DNA from: Pseudoneobacillus rhizosphaerae
GTDB taxonomy: Bacteria; Bacillota; Bacilli; Bacillales; Cytobacillaceae
DNA length: 64,000 nucleotides
Assembly: GCF_917563885.1 (NCBI RefSeq)
Contig: NZ_CAKJTG010000020.1
Span: 20,245-84,244, forward strand
Reading direction: 5' to 3'
The notes beneath the pieces were generated by a model that did not search any database, was not told the DNA's origin, and saw nothing but the letters and a program-made list of their open reading frames with translations. Positions within the stretch are counted from its first letter, which is position 1. The number at the start of each line of letters is the position of its first letter. Below are positions 9,188-16,734 of the stretch, piece after piece. The translations under genes and the position numbers were made by a program.

Positions 9188-9470
9188 CGTGCACATTACC
9201 AAGAACACAAAACATTTTTTTAGGGTTAGAGAAGTGGGTGGGGGAAAATTGATGGTAAAAATCATTGAGTTTATTTGAAATAAAGTTGTTAAAAGATTAT
9301 GATACCTATTTTTTAATAAAACCAAAGAGCCCTCAAATCTTTACACTAAAAATAACAAACTAAAATCTTTTACCTCTTTTCCCCTACAAACTACCTGATT
9401 TTACCCACTCTTCCGACCCACCCACTCTACATCCCCTAATAATAAGAGTTATTTACCATTCCACCGCACG
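9188..9470. other. AT-rich spacer between the two four-way elements
   Basis: No convincing gene is visible in these 283 bp. The segment begins with GTGC directly after the outer stem of copy 1 and ends with GCAC directly before copy 2, so both elements share an inner flank of GCACGATTTTTGG. A further 9-bp inverted repeat (GTGGGTGGG, 9234-9242, with CCCACCCAC, 9417-9425) lies inside it, so the whole 9044-9613 interval is arranged as a large inverted structure. Confidence 0.5.
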
Positions 9471-9613
9471 ATTTTTGGCTCATTTTCTTGAAAGCTATCG
9501 CTTTCAAGCCTTTCTGCGACAGCGGAAAGGTGCTAGGAGAACATGGAAGGGGGAAGGAAAGCTAGCTTTCCTTCCCCCTTCCATGTTCTCCTAGCAAAAA
9601 ATGAGCCAAAAAT
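9471..9613. repeat. Four-way-junction structured element, copy 2 (inverted)
   Basis: This 143-bp block has the same parts as copy 1 in the opposite order. The outer stem is perfect (9471-9486 with 9598-9613, extendable by a G-C pair outside). Then follow hairpin A (9487-9508, CTTGAAAGC..GCTTTCAAG, loop TATC), hairpin B (9509-9530, CCTTTC..GAAAGG, loop GACA) and a perfect 66-bp palindrome (9531-9596). The 66-nt length equals that of copy 1, but about a third of the arm positions differ and nearly every change is matched on the partner arm. The helices abut without spacers, as in an ideal Holliday-type or cloverleaf junction. Confidence 0.87.
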
Positions 9614-9656
9614 CACCTTTTCCAACATGCAATCTAAAAAAAGACTTCCCTTAAAA

Positions 9657-9690
9657 ACAAAAAAAGCTAACTAAAAATCAGTCAGCTTTT
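9657..9690 (-). terminator. Rho-independent terminator of yheA
   Basis: An 11-bp stem with one G-U pair (AAAAGCTGACT with AGTTAGCTTTT on the minus strand) followed by a T run lies 10 nt after the yheA stop. Confidence 0.85.
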
Positions 9691-9699
9691 TATTACAGT

Positions 9700-10053
9700 T
9701 TAATATTGCTCCATACTCCCATACAGATCCTCAATCGGCTTTAAAATAATCCGATTTAAATCTGCTATAATCATGCTCATTCTTTGCTCAGATTCCATTA
9801 ACTTCCCAATCGTTGCATGCTGCTGAACAAGTGCAACTGTCTTTTGTGCTTGCTCAACCTCCTCTTGAGTAATTTCCATTCCCATCATCTGCTTCTGCTG
9901 AAGATCCATTTGAATCTTACGGAAATTATCAAACATACGCTTTGCAGTTGGATCATTATTCACCGTATCATACAAGCTTTTTAATTGAGTATATTCTGCA
10001 CTACTACGAATAGCCTTCTCCATTTCATAAGCTAAATCATGTAAATTTGCCAT
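9700..10053 (-). CDS. yheA: YlbF/YmcA family protein YheA
   Basis: The 117-residue, nearly all-helical protein belongs to the YlbF/YmcA (Com_YlbF) family: MANLHDLAYEMEKAIRSSAEYTQLK opens the domain, followed by a heptad-like stretch and the LNRIILKPIEDLYG end. In B. subtilis the relatives YlbF, YmcA and YaaT form a complex that promotes maturation of polycistronic mRNAs with RNase Y; YheA is a paralogue whose role is not established. It is divergent from the ATP-grasp cluster as in the B. subtilis yhe region. The assignment is by sequence pattern and synteny. Confidence 0.88.
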   Translation of the reverse strand: MANLHDLAYEMEKAIRSSAEYTQLKSLYDTVNNDPTAKRMFDNFRKIQMDLQQKQMMGMEITQEEVEQAQKTVALVQQHATIGKLMESEQRMSMIIADLNRIILKPIEDLYGSMEQY

Positions 10054-10156
10054 TTTACTAACACTCCTTCATTCCAATTAGGCACTTTTCCCCACTATAA
10101 CAAACTATGCATAAAATTACCAAAGATTCTAAAAAACTCTTTGTTCCACTTCCATC

Positions 10157-10183
10157 ACCAATCTAGGCTTCTGCTCATACGAT
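10157..10183 (+). promoter_or_regulatory. Candidate sigma-K promoter of the ATP-grasp operon
   Basis: AC at 10157-10158, a 17-nt spacer and CATACGAT at 10176-10183 fit the mother-cell sigma-K pattern (AC, 16-17 nt, CATANNNT). A start near 10190 would give a leader of about 60 nt before the GTG at 10252. This agrees with the reported spore-coat association of YheC/YheD. Confidence 0.5.
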
Positions 10184-10251
10184 ACTATATCAAATTTTGC
10201 CCATTTAATATGTTTTTTCAAATCATGAGAGCAAATAAAGGATTGATATTT

Positions 10252-11637
10252 GTGAATTCTGTCAAACCTATTACGCTTGTCCCAATCATAGAAAATGATA
10301 AACCGTTAGATTGTTTTGTCTACGTTTCTGAGAGTTTAGTAAAGAAATGGAAGATAAATATTAATGATGACATAATTATTTCTATAGGTAAACAGTTTAT
10401 TAGCCTTAAACTATATGAAAAAATAATGAATGATAATGAAATCCAGATTTCTCACGCTTCATTTTTACAAATGAATTTACCTATACAAATTTACAATTTT
10501 ACAGCCCACTATAATGAGTCTACTCGAACCTTGTACTTAGCCCCACTGATTGGACTACTAACTGAAATAAACGATGAAGACCCCAACCAACCCAATTTTA
10601 GATCGGTTCATTCCTTTTGTGAAGAGTTAGAGCATGTAACCAAAAAGCTTGGTGGACTTTTCTTTGTTTTCCCTCTTCAGCCGTTAGCTACTGACTATAT
10701 ATCGGGTTATTTTTTTCAAGGGGATACATGGAATAAGTCTAAATTACCTATTCCAGATGTTATCTATAATCGAATTCATTCAAGAAGACTAGAAGCAAGT
10801 CCCGTCTTTCAACAGTTCAGAAAGCAATTACAGGTGGATCAAATACCGATGTTTAATAACCGTTTTTTGTCAAAGTGGGAAGTTTATGATGTCTTGATGA
10901 CGGAGGAACATTTACAACCCTATATTCCAATTTCTAAGCTTTATACTAAAAAAAGCCTTGAAGAGATGCTCTCAGAACATTCCATTTTATTTTTGAAGCC
11001 TATCCATGGAAGCCAAGGTCGAAATATTATCCGCATTGAGCAAAAAGAATATAACATCCAGCTCGAATTTAGCTATTTTAAGGAAAAACAAATCAGTCTT
11101 GTCGTAAATAACATCAATGAACTGCAAGAAACATTGGCTCCATATATGAGAACGAGAACGTATTTAATTCAACAAGGTATTCCATTTATCCACTATCAAA
11201 ACCGTCACATGGATTTTCGAATCCTTTGTCATAAAAATAGTCAAGATGTTTGGATGGTTACCTCTGTTGTTGCTCGCCTTTCAGCAGAAAAACAGTTTGT
11301 ATCTAATATTGCTCGTGGTGGGGAAACGATGAAGCCTTTAAAAGCACTATCATTGTTTTTTGACAGTAAAACGAGTAAGCAGCAGTATATTTTCATCCAA
11401 GAATTAGCATTAGAATTTGCCACAAGCATTAGTCTTAATTCGGAAGGGTTAACTGGAGAACTAGGAATCGACATTGGTATTGACATAAATGGACACCCCT
11501 GGATTATTGAAGCCAATTCGAAGCCATCAAAGAACTTTGAAGAACAAGAAATAAAAATTCGCCCTTCAGCTAAATCAATCATTTCTTATTGTCAGCAGCT
11601 CGCAATCGACCATTGCTTAAAAAAGGAGGAAAACTAG
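10252..11637 (+). CDS. YheC/YheD family ATP-grasp protein 1 (long form)
   Basis: The 461-residue protein has an N-terminal domain of about 110 residues shared with YheD, then an ATP-grasp core. Visible core motifs are KPIHGSQGRNI (glycine-rich nucleotide loop), MDFRILCHK, and the metal-binding IDIGIDINGHPWIIEANSKP with Glu and Asn in place. I start at GTG 10252 (MNSVKPITLVP), 9 nt after AAAGGA; the frame is open 37 codons further but without a ribosome site. ATP-grasp enzymes ligate a carboxylate to an amine or thiol; the substrate of this family is unknown. YheC and YheD of B. subtilis localise to the spore coat. It is the first of four tandem paralogues. Confidence 0.85.
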   Translation: MNSVKPITLVPIIENDKPLDCFVYVSESLVKKWKININDDIIISIGKQFISLKLYEKIMNDNEIQISHASFLQMNLPIQIYNFTAHYNESTRTLYLAPLIGLLTEINDEDPNQPNFRSVHSFCEELEHVTKKLGGLFFVFPLQPLATDYISGYFFQGDTWNKSKLPIPDVIYNRIHSRRLEASPVFQQFRKQLQVDQIPMFNNRFLSKWEVYDVLMTEEHLQPYIPISKLYTKKSLEEMLSEHSILFLKPIHGSQGRNIIRIEQKEYNIQLEFSYFKEKQISLVVNNINELQETLAPYMRTRTYLIQQGIPFIHYQNRHMDFRILCHKNSQDVWMVTSVVARLSAEKQFVSNIARGGETMKPLKALSLFFDSKTSKQQYIFIQELALEFATSISLNSEGLTGELGIDIGIDINGHPWIIEANSKPSKNFEEQEIKIRPSAKSIISYCQQLAIDHCLKKEEN

Positions 11638-12741
11638 GTGGATACATTCGGAATTATGACCTTAAATGAGAATAGTGAACTAGAATATTTTACTGAGATT
11701 GCCATACAAGCAGTTGCCCAAGGAATGATCTGTTGCCGCTTTATTCCTTCAAATATTAATCCATTTTCACATAGGATTACTGGGTATGTATTTGATCCAA
11801 CTACTAATCAGTGGAAGCAAGACATTTTCCCAATCCCAAATGTTATTTACGATCGCTGCTTTTACGGAGAAGACGTTCACTCTAAACAATGTATATCTAT
11901 CGTTACATGGTTAAAAGAACGTCAGGATATTTTTTTTCTTGGTTACGGTCTACCGAATAAATTTGAACTATATAATGTCCTGAAACTATCTAACCTCCAC
12001 CCTTATTTACCTCCTACCAAAATTATTTCTGATTCCAACATGGTTATGAAAGAACTTACTTTACAAGAAAGACTAGTGCTTAAACCAATTAACGGGTCAC
12101 AAGGGAATGGGATATTTTATCTTGAACTTAAAGGACCTTCGATTGGTGTAAAGACATTTAATCGTAACCAACATATTCATAAAAGTTTTTCTGACGAAAA
12201 GAAGTTCTCAACTTGGATTGATCTTTTATTAAGTAAAAAAGGGTATTTAGTTCAACCATATTTAGAGCTCATTAATGAACGGATGGAACCATTTGATATT
12301 AGAATACTCCTTCAAAAAGAATTTGATGGTAACTGGGCAGAAAGAGGACGGGGAATTCGCAGCGGGCATCCAGATGGAATATTATCCAACTTAAGTGCCG
12401 GGGGACATATTTCTTCGTTTGAAAAGTGGAGAGAGAATTTATCCCCAAAACTAATAGGATTTATAGAGACAGAGATTAGTGACCTTTTATTAAAAATCCC
12501 CAGTATTTTAGAAGAAGCCTTCTTACCATTATTCGAACTTGGAATTGATATAGGTGTGTCGCGAAATGGATCGATTTGGATTCTAGACATTAATTCGAAG
12601 CCTGGCAGAAAGGTCAGCCTAACCACCAATCCAGAGATCAAAGACGTACTTAATAAAGCCCCGATTCTATATAGCAAAACGCTAACAAGTTCGGTAAACA
12701 ATGAGAGGAAGAGATATAATGCGAAAACGTTATCCTATTGA
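11638..12741 (+). CDS. YheC/YheD family ATP-grasp protein 2 (short form)
   Basis: The 367-residue protein lacks the N-terminal domain of the neighbours and starts near the ATP-grasp core. It begins with GTG immediately after the previous stop codon, with AAGGAGGA upstream. Core motifs are KPINGSQGNGIFYL, FDIRILLQK and LGIDIGVSRNGSIWILDINSKPG. In the last motif the usual metal-binding Glu is Asp (LDIN instead of xExN), a conservative but functionally relevant change. Its end overlaps the next start by 23 bp. It is probably co-transcribed and co-translated with genes 1, 3 and 4. Substrate unknown. Confidence 0.85.
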   Translation: MDTFGIMTLNENSELEYFTEIAIQAVAQGMICCRFIPSNINPFSHRITGYVFDPTTNQWKQDIFPIPNVIYDRCFYGEDVHSKQCISIVTWLKERQDIFFLGYGLPNKFELYNVLKLSNLHPYLPPTKIISDSNMVMKELTLQERLVLKPINGSQGNGIFYLELKGPSIGVKTFNRNQHIHKSFSDEKKFSTWIDLLLSKKGYLVQPYLELINERMEPFDIRILLQKEFDGNWAERGRGIRSGHPDGILSNLSAGGHISSFEKWRENLSPKLIGFIETEISDLLLKIPSILEEAFLPLFELGIDIGVSRNGSIWILDINSKPGRKVSLTTNPEIKDVLNKAPILYSKTLTSSVNNERKRYNAKTLSY

Positions 12742-14086
12742 GATTAATCTAGAATTAAGCAAAACCGTATATTACCCTGCCGAACTGCAACCTTTATTGC
12801 AAAGTGCTGACCGCATTGCTTTTGGAAGTCGTTCCTGTGAGGTGACCTTAAAGGCACATCCTCAAAAACAAAATAGAATAGTCATTAGCTCCGATGTGAA
12901 AGAAGAATTGCACTTCCCGAACTTAAACATACCACTTCATGTATTCTACGAAAACGGTACGCTATTTCTTGGACCATTAGTCGGTATATTTACTTCTGGG
13001 TTTACCCCATTTCCTTTAAGACCGATTGGTGACCGCTCGTTATTTTTTTCAAAGCTTTTATCTGTTCATAAAACGGTTGGGGTGGTTCCATTTGTGTTTG
13101 GTGAACAACATATTAATTGGGAAGAGGGAATAATTGAAGGCTATTTTTATCAAAAAAATGGCTGGGAGCGGTTTAACATTCCTTTTCCTAATGTTGTATA
13201 TGATCGATTACCAAATCGCCTAAGTGAAAGCCGTAAAGAACAACAGATGGTGAAGGAACGTATGCAGAATGAATATTTAATCCCATGGTATAACCCAGGA
13301 TTTTTTAATAAACTAGACATTTACGATAAGCTTTACAATGATTCTACTGTTTACAAGTATTTACCTGAAACCGTTCCCTTTACATCGTTTTCCCATATCG
13401 AAGGAATGCTTTCCCACTACAATTCAGTCTATATAAAACCAGCCAATGGAAGTCTCGGTTTAGGTGTTCATCAAGTACTTTACGATCGGGATGAAGATTT
13501 ATACTTCTGTCGCTACCATGATCAACAGGGTGTCAAGAGACTTCAAAAATTCTCTTCGCTAGAAAATCTGATGAAGCATGTATTCCAAAACCGTTCACTA
13601 GGAAATATGCTTGTTCAACAAGGGATATCGCTGCTAAAAATGGAAAATCGATCGATTGATTTTCGGATTCATACGAATAAAGATGCAAATGGCAATTGGC
13701 AGATTACCGCTATTGCTGCAAAAATAGCTGGGTTAGGAAGTGTCACTACCCATGTAAAAACGGGTGGAGTTATTAAAACAATAGATGAAATTTTCACCAA
13801 AGAGGAAAAAAATCACTATTTGCCAAAGCTGAAAGAGGCTGCTCTTAAGCTTAGCCATGCGTTAGAAAAACAAATCAATGGAAATCTAGGAGAAATTGGT
13901 TTTGATTTAGGTATTGATAAAGATGGGCAGATTTGGTTGTTTGAGGCCAATTCTAAGCCAGGTCGTTCCATCTTTACTCACCCTCAGTTAAAGGATTTTG
14001 ATTTATTAACGAGAAAGTTATCAATAGCTTACGCGGTTTTCTTAACAGAGAAAGCCATTCATACACCTGAGGAAGTTTTCAGATGA
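12719..14086 (+). CDS. YheC/YheD family ATP-grasp protein 3 (long form)
   Basis: The 455-residue protein repeats the long layout: an N-terminal YheD-type domain (about 1-115) followed by an ATP-grasp core with KPANGSLGLGVHQV, IDFRIHTNK and GFDLGIDKDGQIWLFEANSKPGR (Glu and Asn intact). The longest frame begins at 12701, but the ATG at 12719 sits 7 nt after AGAGGA and gives MRKRYPIEINLELS, so I prefer it. It overlaps gene 2 by 23 bp and gene 4 by 4 bp (ATGA). Likely a mother-cell spore-coat-associated ligase of unknown substrate, by analogy with B. subtilis YheD. Confidence 0.85.
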   Translation: MRKRYPIEINLELSKTVYYPAELQPLLQSADRIAFGSRSCEVTLKAHPQKQNRIVISSDVKEELHFPNLNIPLHVFYENGTLFLGPLVGIFTSGFTPFPLRPIGDRSLFFSKLLSVHKTVGVVPFVFGEQHINWEEGIIEGYFYQKNGWERFNIPFPNVVYDRLPNRLSESRKEQQMVKERMQNEYLIPWYNPGFFNKLDIYDKLYNDSTVYKYLPETVPFTSFSHIEGMLSHYNSVYIKPANGSLGLGVHQVLYDRDEDLYFCRYHDQQGVKRLQKFSSLENLMKHVFQNRSLGNMLVQQGISLLKMENRSIDFRIHTNKDANGNWQITAIAAKIAGLGSVTTHVKTGGVIKTIDEIFTKEEKNHYLPKLKEAALKLSHALEKQINGNLGEIGFDLGIDKDGQIWLFEANSKPGRSIFTHPQLKDFDLLTRKLSIAYAVFLTEKAIHTPEEVFR

Positions 14087-15111
14087 ATGCCCCTTTAGTC
14101 GGCATCATGACTTCCAAGAAAAACGAGTACTCTCTAGCTGGAAATCTTAACTTATTTATTAGCATCCAGAAAGAATTATTATTAAGAGGCGCTCGTTCAT
14201 TCGTTTTTTCCTTCGAAGATGTTAAAGACGATGCTAGGATTTTAGGCTACATTTTTTCAGTTGATAAACAGGAGTGGCATCGTAAAATGATGCCACTACC
14301 AGATATTGTCTATAATCGTATTCCCTTCAGACATTCAGAACAGACAACGCAATTTCAAAAGTGTGTTCAAGTATTTAAGGATCATCATATTCCAATGTTT
14401 AATCCTGGTTTTATTGATAAATATGACTTATTTTTATTACTATCTAGCAGCAAGAAGTTAAAAAAGTATCTACCTGAAACAATACTGATTGATTCAGTAG
14501 ATACCCTTGAAAAGTTTTATCTAGACCATAACGACATCTATATAAAGCCTCGAATGTTATCAAAAGGAAAAAATATCTACCGCCTTAACCGAGATTTGAT
14601 TTTGGAATTGCATAATCAGAAAATTACTTTTTCTAATTTTAATGATTTTTGGAGTGAATTTGGTGAGATGTTTTGCGGAGGATTTATTGCCCAACCTACT
14701 ATCCAACCTACGATTGTTGAAGGTAACCGCTTTGACTTTCGAATTCTGTCCCATTGGTCAGAGGTGGAAAAAAATTATAAAGTTACTGGCATTGGCATTC
14801 GAGCAACAAATGAGTTTAACTTGACTACCCATTTGATTAACGGCGGATTTATTATGCCATACGAAAAAATTCAGGAACCAAAACATGACCGTTTTATATC
14901 AGCGTTAGTGAAGGAAGTTGGCCGTATTTTATCAAAACAACTTGGTTTTTGGGGAGAATTTTCGATTGATGCCGGAGTGGATACAGAAGGAAATTATGTC
15001 ATCTATGAAGTGAACTCCAAACCGATGAGTTTTGATGAAGAAGAGATAGAACGAAAGAGAATCATCTATCTTTGTGATTTATTTTTTCAACTAACGGGAT
15101 GGGAAGACTAG
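14083..15111 (+). CDS. YheC/YheD family ATP-grasp protein 4 (short form, degenerate loop)
   Basis: The 342-residue protein has the short layout, starting with MNAPLVGIMTSKKNEYS. The core shows FDFRILSHW and FSIDAGVDTEGNYVIYEVNSKP, but the glycine-rich nucleotide loop is degenerate: KPRMLSKGKNIYR replaces the KPxxGSxGxG of its neighbours. ATP binding could therefore be weakened, or the protein may act as a partner subunit. It overlaps gene 3 by ATGA and ends inside a terminator, closing the operon. The family is clear; whether it is an active ligase is open. Confidence 0.83.
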   Translation: MNAPLVGIMTSKKNEYSLAGNLNLFISIQKELLLRGARSFVFSFEDVKDDARILGYIFSVDKQEWHRKMMPLPDIVYNRIPFRHSEQTTQFQKCVQVFKDHHIPMFNPGFIDKYDLFLLLSSSKKLKKYLPETILIDSVDTLEKFYLDHNDIYIKPRMLSKGKNIYRLNRDLILELHNQKITFSNFNDFWSEFGEMFCGGFIAQPTIQPTIVEGNRFDFRILSHWSEVEKNYKVTGIGIRATNEFNLTTHLINGGFIMPYEKIQEPKHDRFISALVKEVGRILSKQLGFWGEFSIDAGVDTEGNYVIYEVNSKPMSFDEEEIERKRIIYLCDLFFQLTGWED

Positions 15112-15133
15112 CATACCATAGTCTTCTTTTTTT
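15102..15133 (+). terminator. Rho-independent terminator of the ATP-grasp operon
   Basis: An 8-bp stem (GAAGACTA with TAGTCTTC) followed by nine T contains the stop codon of the fourth ATP-grasp gene. Confidence 0.9.
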
Positions 15134-15160
15134 ATGATAAAATATGGCGGGGGGATTAAC

Positions 15161-15373
15161 ATGATTTCACATTTCCAATTTCAATCCATTTATGAGAATC
15201 AACAATTACCAGGTTGGTCGTTTTCTTTCTATTTTCAAAAGCAAAAGTTTACAGGGATTTATCACCCAGATGGTGCAATTGACTGGACTTCAGTTGTACC
15301 TCAAAAAGAGAATGAATCAAGCCTGAAAGGACAAATTCACGAATTAATGCTCTTTCATGTTTATGAAAAATAA
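15161..15373 (+). CDS. yheE: YheE family small protein
   Basis: A 70-residue protein beginning MISHFQFQSIYENQQLPGW. The frame is open nine codons further, but ATG 15161 has a GGGGGGAT Shine-Dalgarno. It is rich in aromatic residues, with HPDGAIDW in the middle, and lies directly downstream of the YheC/YheD cluster exactly where yheE stands in B. subtilis, which has a similar length. Function is unknown; a spore role is possible from the neighbourhood only. Confidence 0.75.
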   Translation: MISHFQFQSIYENQQLPGWSFSFYFQKQKFTGIYHPDGAIDWTSVVPQKENESSLKGQIHELMLFHVYEK

Positions 15374-15434
15374 TTATTAAGGTATGTTCTCACTCCTTTT
15401 TTCTAAAAATAGGTACAAAAAGGAGGAGATTAGT

Positions 15435-15617
15435 ATGGAAAAAAAGAATTCTAATGACTTTAAAGAAGATACGATGTATGAAGGAAAAGATAAGGTATTT
15501 TTAGATGTCGATCGAATGATTAATGAGGGTATGTCTGGTGGTTCGGTTCATATGAGAGAGGATACAACCAATATTGAAGAAGCCCGAGACCTTGTAGAAG
15601 AAGATCCACCACGTTAA
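15435..15617 (+). CDS. Small hydrophilic hypothetical protein
   Basis: A 60-residue, strongly charged protein (MEKKNSNDFKEDTMYEGKD) without membrane segment or cysteine; it is rich in Asp/Glu and ends with DLVEEDPPR. I place the start at ATG 15435 because AAGGAGGAG lies 6-9 nt upstream; the 17 codons before it belong to an unlikely extension. It is followed by its own terminator. I do not recognise it; small charged proteins near yheE are often conserved in Bacillus. Confidence 0.7.
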   Translation: MEKKNSNDFKEDTMYEGKDKVFLDVDRMINEGMSGGSVHMREDTTNIEEARDLVEEDPPR

Positions 15618-15631
15618 TATTAAACTCTATT

Positions 15632-15668
15632 AAGAGGACCCACTTTCGTATAGTGAGTCCTCTTTTCT
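15632..15668 (+). terminator. Rho-independent terminator
   Basis: A 12-bp stem with one mismatch (AGAGGACCCACT with AGTGAGTCCTCT) and a T-rich tail lies 15 nt after the stop of the small hydrophilic gene. Confidence 0.88.
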
Positions 15669-15715
15669 TTTTTACTGTATAATATTTATTATTACTATAA
15701 TTAATGAGGGATTTT

Positions 15716-16621
15716 ATGTTAAAAAAACTTCAAGCCCTTTACCCAAATTCGATTATTTCCAAACAGAAGCCTGAAGATTACTTTAGTCGCTATCACTGGT
15801 TTTCTGATGATTCACAAGATTGGGTTGGAATTCCAAAAGAAGAGCTATTAGATAACCAATTAGCGATTTTAAGTTCTCTTTTTGACTACTACCAAACCGG
15901 TAACCAATCTTATCATTCATCCGCTCTCGCTCAAAGTTGGTACTCTTTTTTATTTGAAGATAGTTCTTTTCCAGCTATTGAGAATGAAAAACAATACCGT
16001 CTCATTTACTTTCAATGGTCAAGCGGAAAGATTAGTTTCAGTGACTTTGAAGCTGCTCTGGAGGCATTTTTCGGTTCCACTATTATTATTATTTGGGAAA
16101 ATGCTGTCAAGGGAATCATCATTGAACCGAAAACAAAACAACCACTTTTAGAAAATGATTATATCGCGATGAAAGAAACGTTAAAAACAGACTTTTTTAT
16201 TGAGCCATATTTTTATATTGGAAAATTTCGTTACCTGACTGAAGAATTTTTACCATTAATTAGAATCGAACGAGCCTTATTTGAATTTGCTTGCAAGCAT
16301 TTTAGAAAAGAAAAAGTTTTCCATTTTGAAATGCTAGCACCTAGACATCTAGCTATGCATTTACCTGAAGAATTTAAAAAAATGATCCATCAAGATATCA
16401 TTCCTATTTTTAACGAAGACCGCGAATTATTTCTGACGATTAAGTCCTTTCTTAAAAATAATATGCATGCTAGTAACACAGCTAAGAATCTATTTATCCA
16501 TCGTAATACGCTACAATATCGACTAGATAAATTTGCTGAAAAAACAGGCATTCCTTTAAAAGATTTCTATTCTGCCATGACCGTATATTTAGCTTGTATC
16601 GTATTTGATAACGAGGTTTGA
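15716..16621 (+). CDS. PucR/CdaR-type transcriptional regulator
   Basis: The 301-residue protein ends in a PucR-type helix-turn-helix (about residues 240-300): FLKNNMHASNTAKNLFIHRNTLQYRLDKFAEKTG, the usual FxxxxxNxxxTAxxLxxHRNTLxYRL pattern. The N-terminal 230 residues have no catalytic motif I can name and probably form the sensing part. ATG 15716 follows GAGGGA at 5 nt and is preferred to the ATG four codons upstream. It precedes msmX; in B. subtilis, as I recall, a regulator of this class (yxkF) also neighbours msmX, so control of sugar uptake is a reasonable inference. Confidence 0.82.
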   Translation: MLKKLQALYPNSIISKQKPEDYFSRYHWFSDDSQDWVGIPKEELLDNQLAILSSLFDYYQTGNQSYHSSALAQSWYSFLFEDSSFPAIENEKQYRLIYFQWSSGKISFSDFEAALEAFFGSTIIIIWENAVKGIIIEPKTKQPLLENDYIAMKETLKTDFFIEPYFYIGKFRYLTEEFLPLIRIERALFEFACKHFRKEKVFHFEMLAPRHLAMHLPEEFKKMIHQDIIPIFNEDRELFLTIKSFLKNNMHASNTAKNLFIHRNTLQYRLDKFAEKTGIPLKDFYSAMTVYLACIVFDNEV

Positions 16622-16701
16622 CAAAGTGCCTAAAAAGTAGGGAAATAATTTTGTGCAATTTGTCCATTTAGATATAGGGGATAATTCGGTACACTTGGAC
16701 T

Positions 16702-16716
16702 ATGAAAACGATTTCT
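16702..16716. promoter_or_regulatory. Candidate cre (CcpA) site of msmX
   Basis: ATGAAAACGATTTCT matches every fixed position of the cre consensus WTGNAANCGNWNNCW. It ends 4 nt before the AGGAGGG Shine-Dalgarno of msmX. This suggests carbon catabolite control of the shared sugar-importer ATPase. Confidence 0.65.
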
Positions 16717-16734
16717 TTTTAGGAGGGCTTCATA

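Noticed and set aside
9134..9325. 63-codon frame inside and beside the first four-way element
   Set aside because: It runs through the hairpins of the structured element and has no Shine-Dalgarno.
10141..10251. N-terminal extension of the first ATP-grasp gene
   Set aside because: No ribosome site, and it overlaps the sigma-K-like promoter; the GTG at 10252 is supported.
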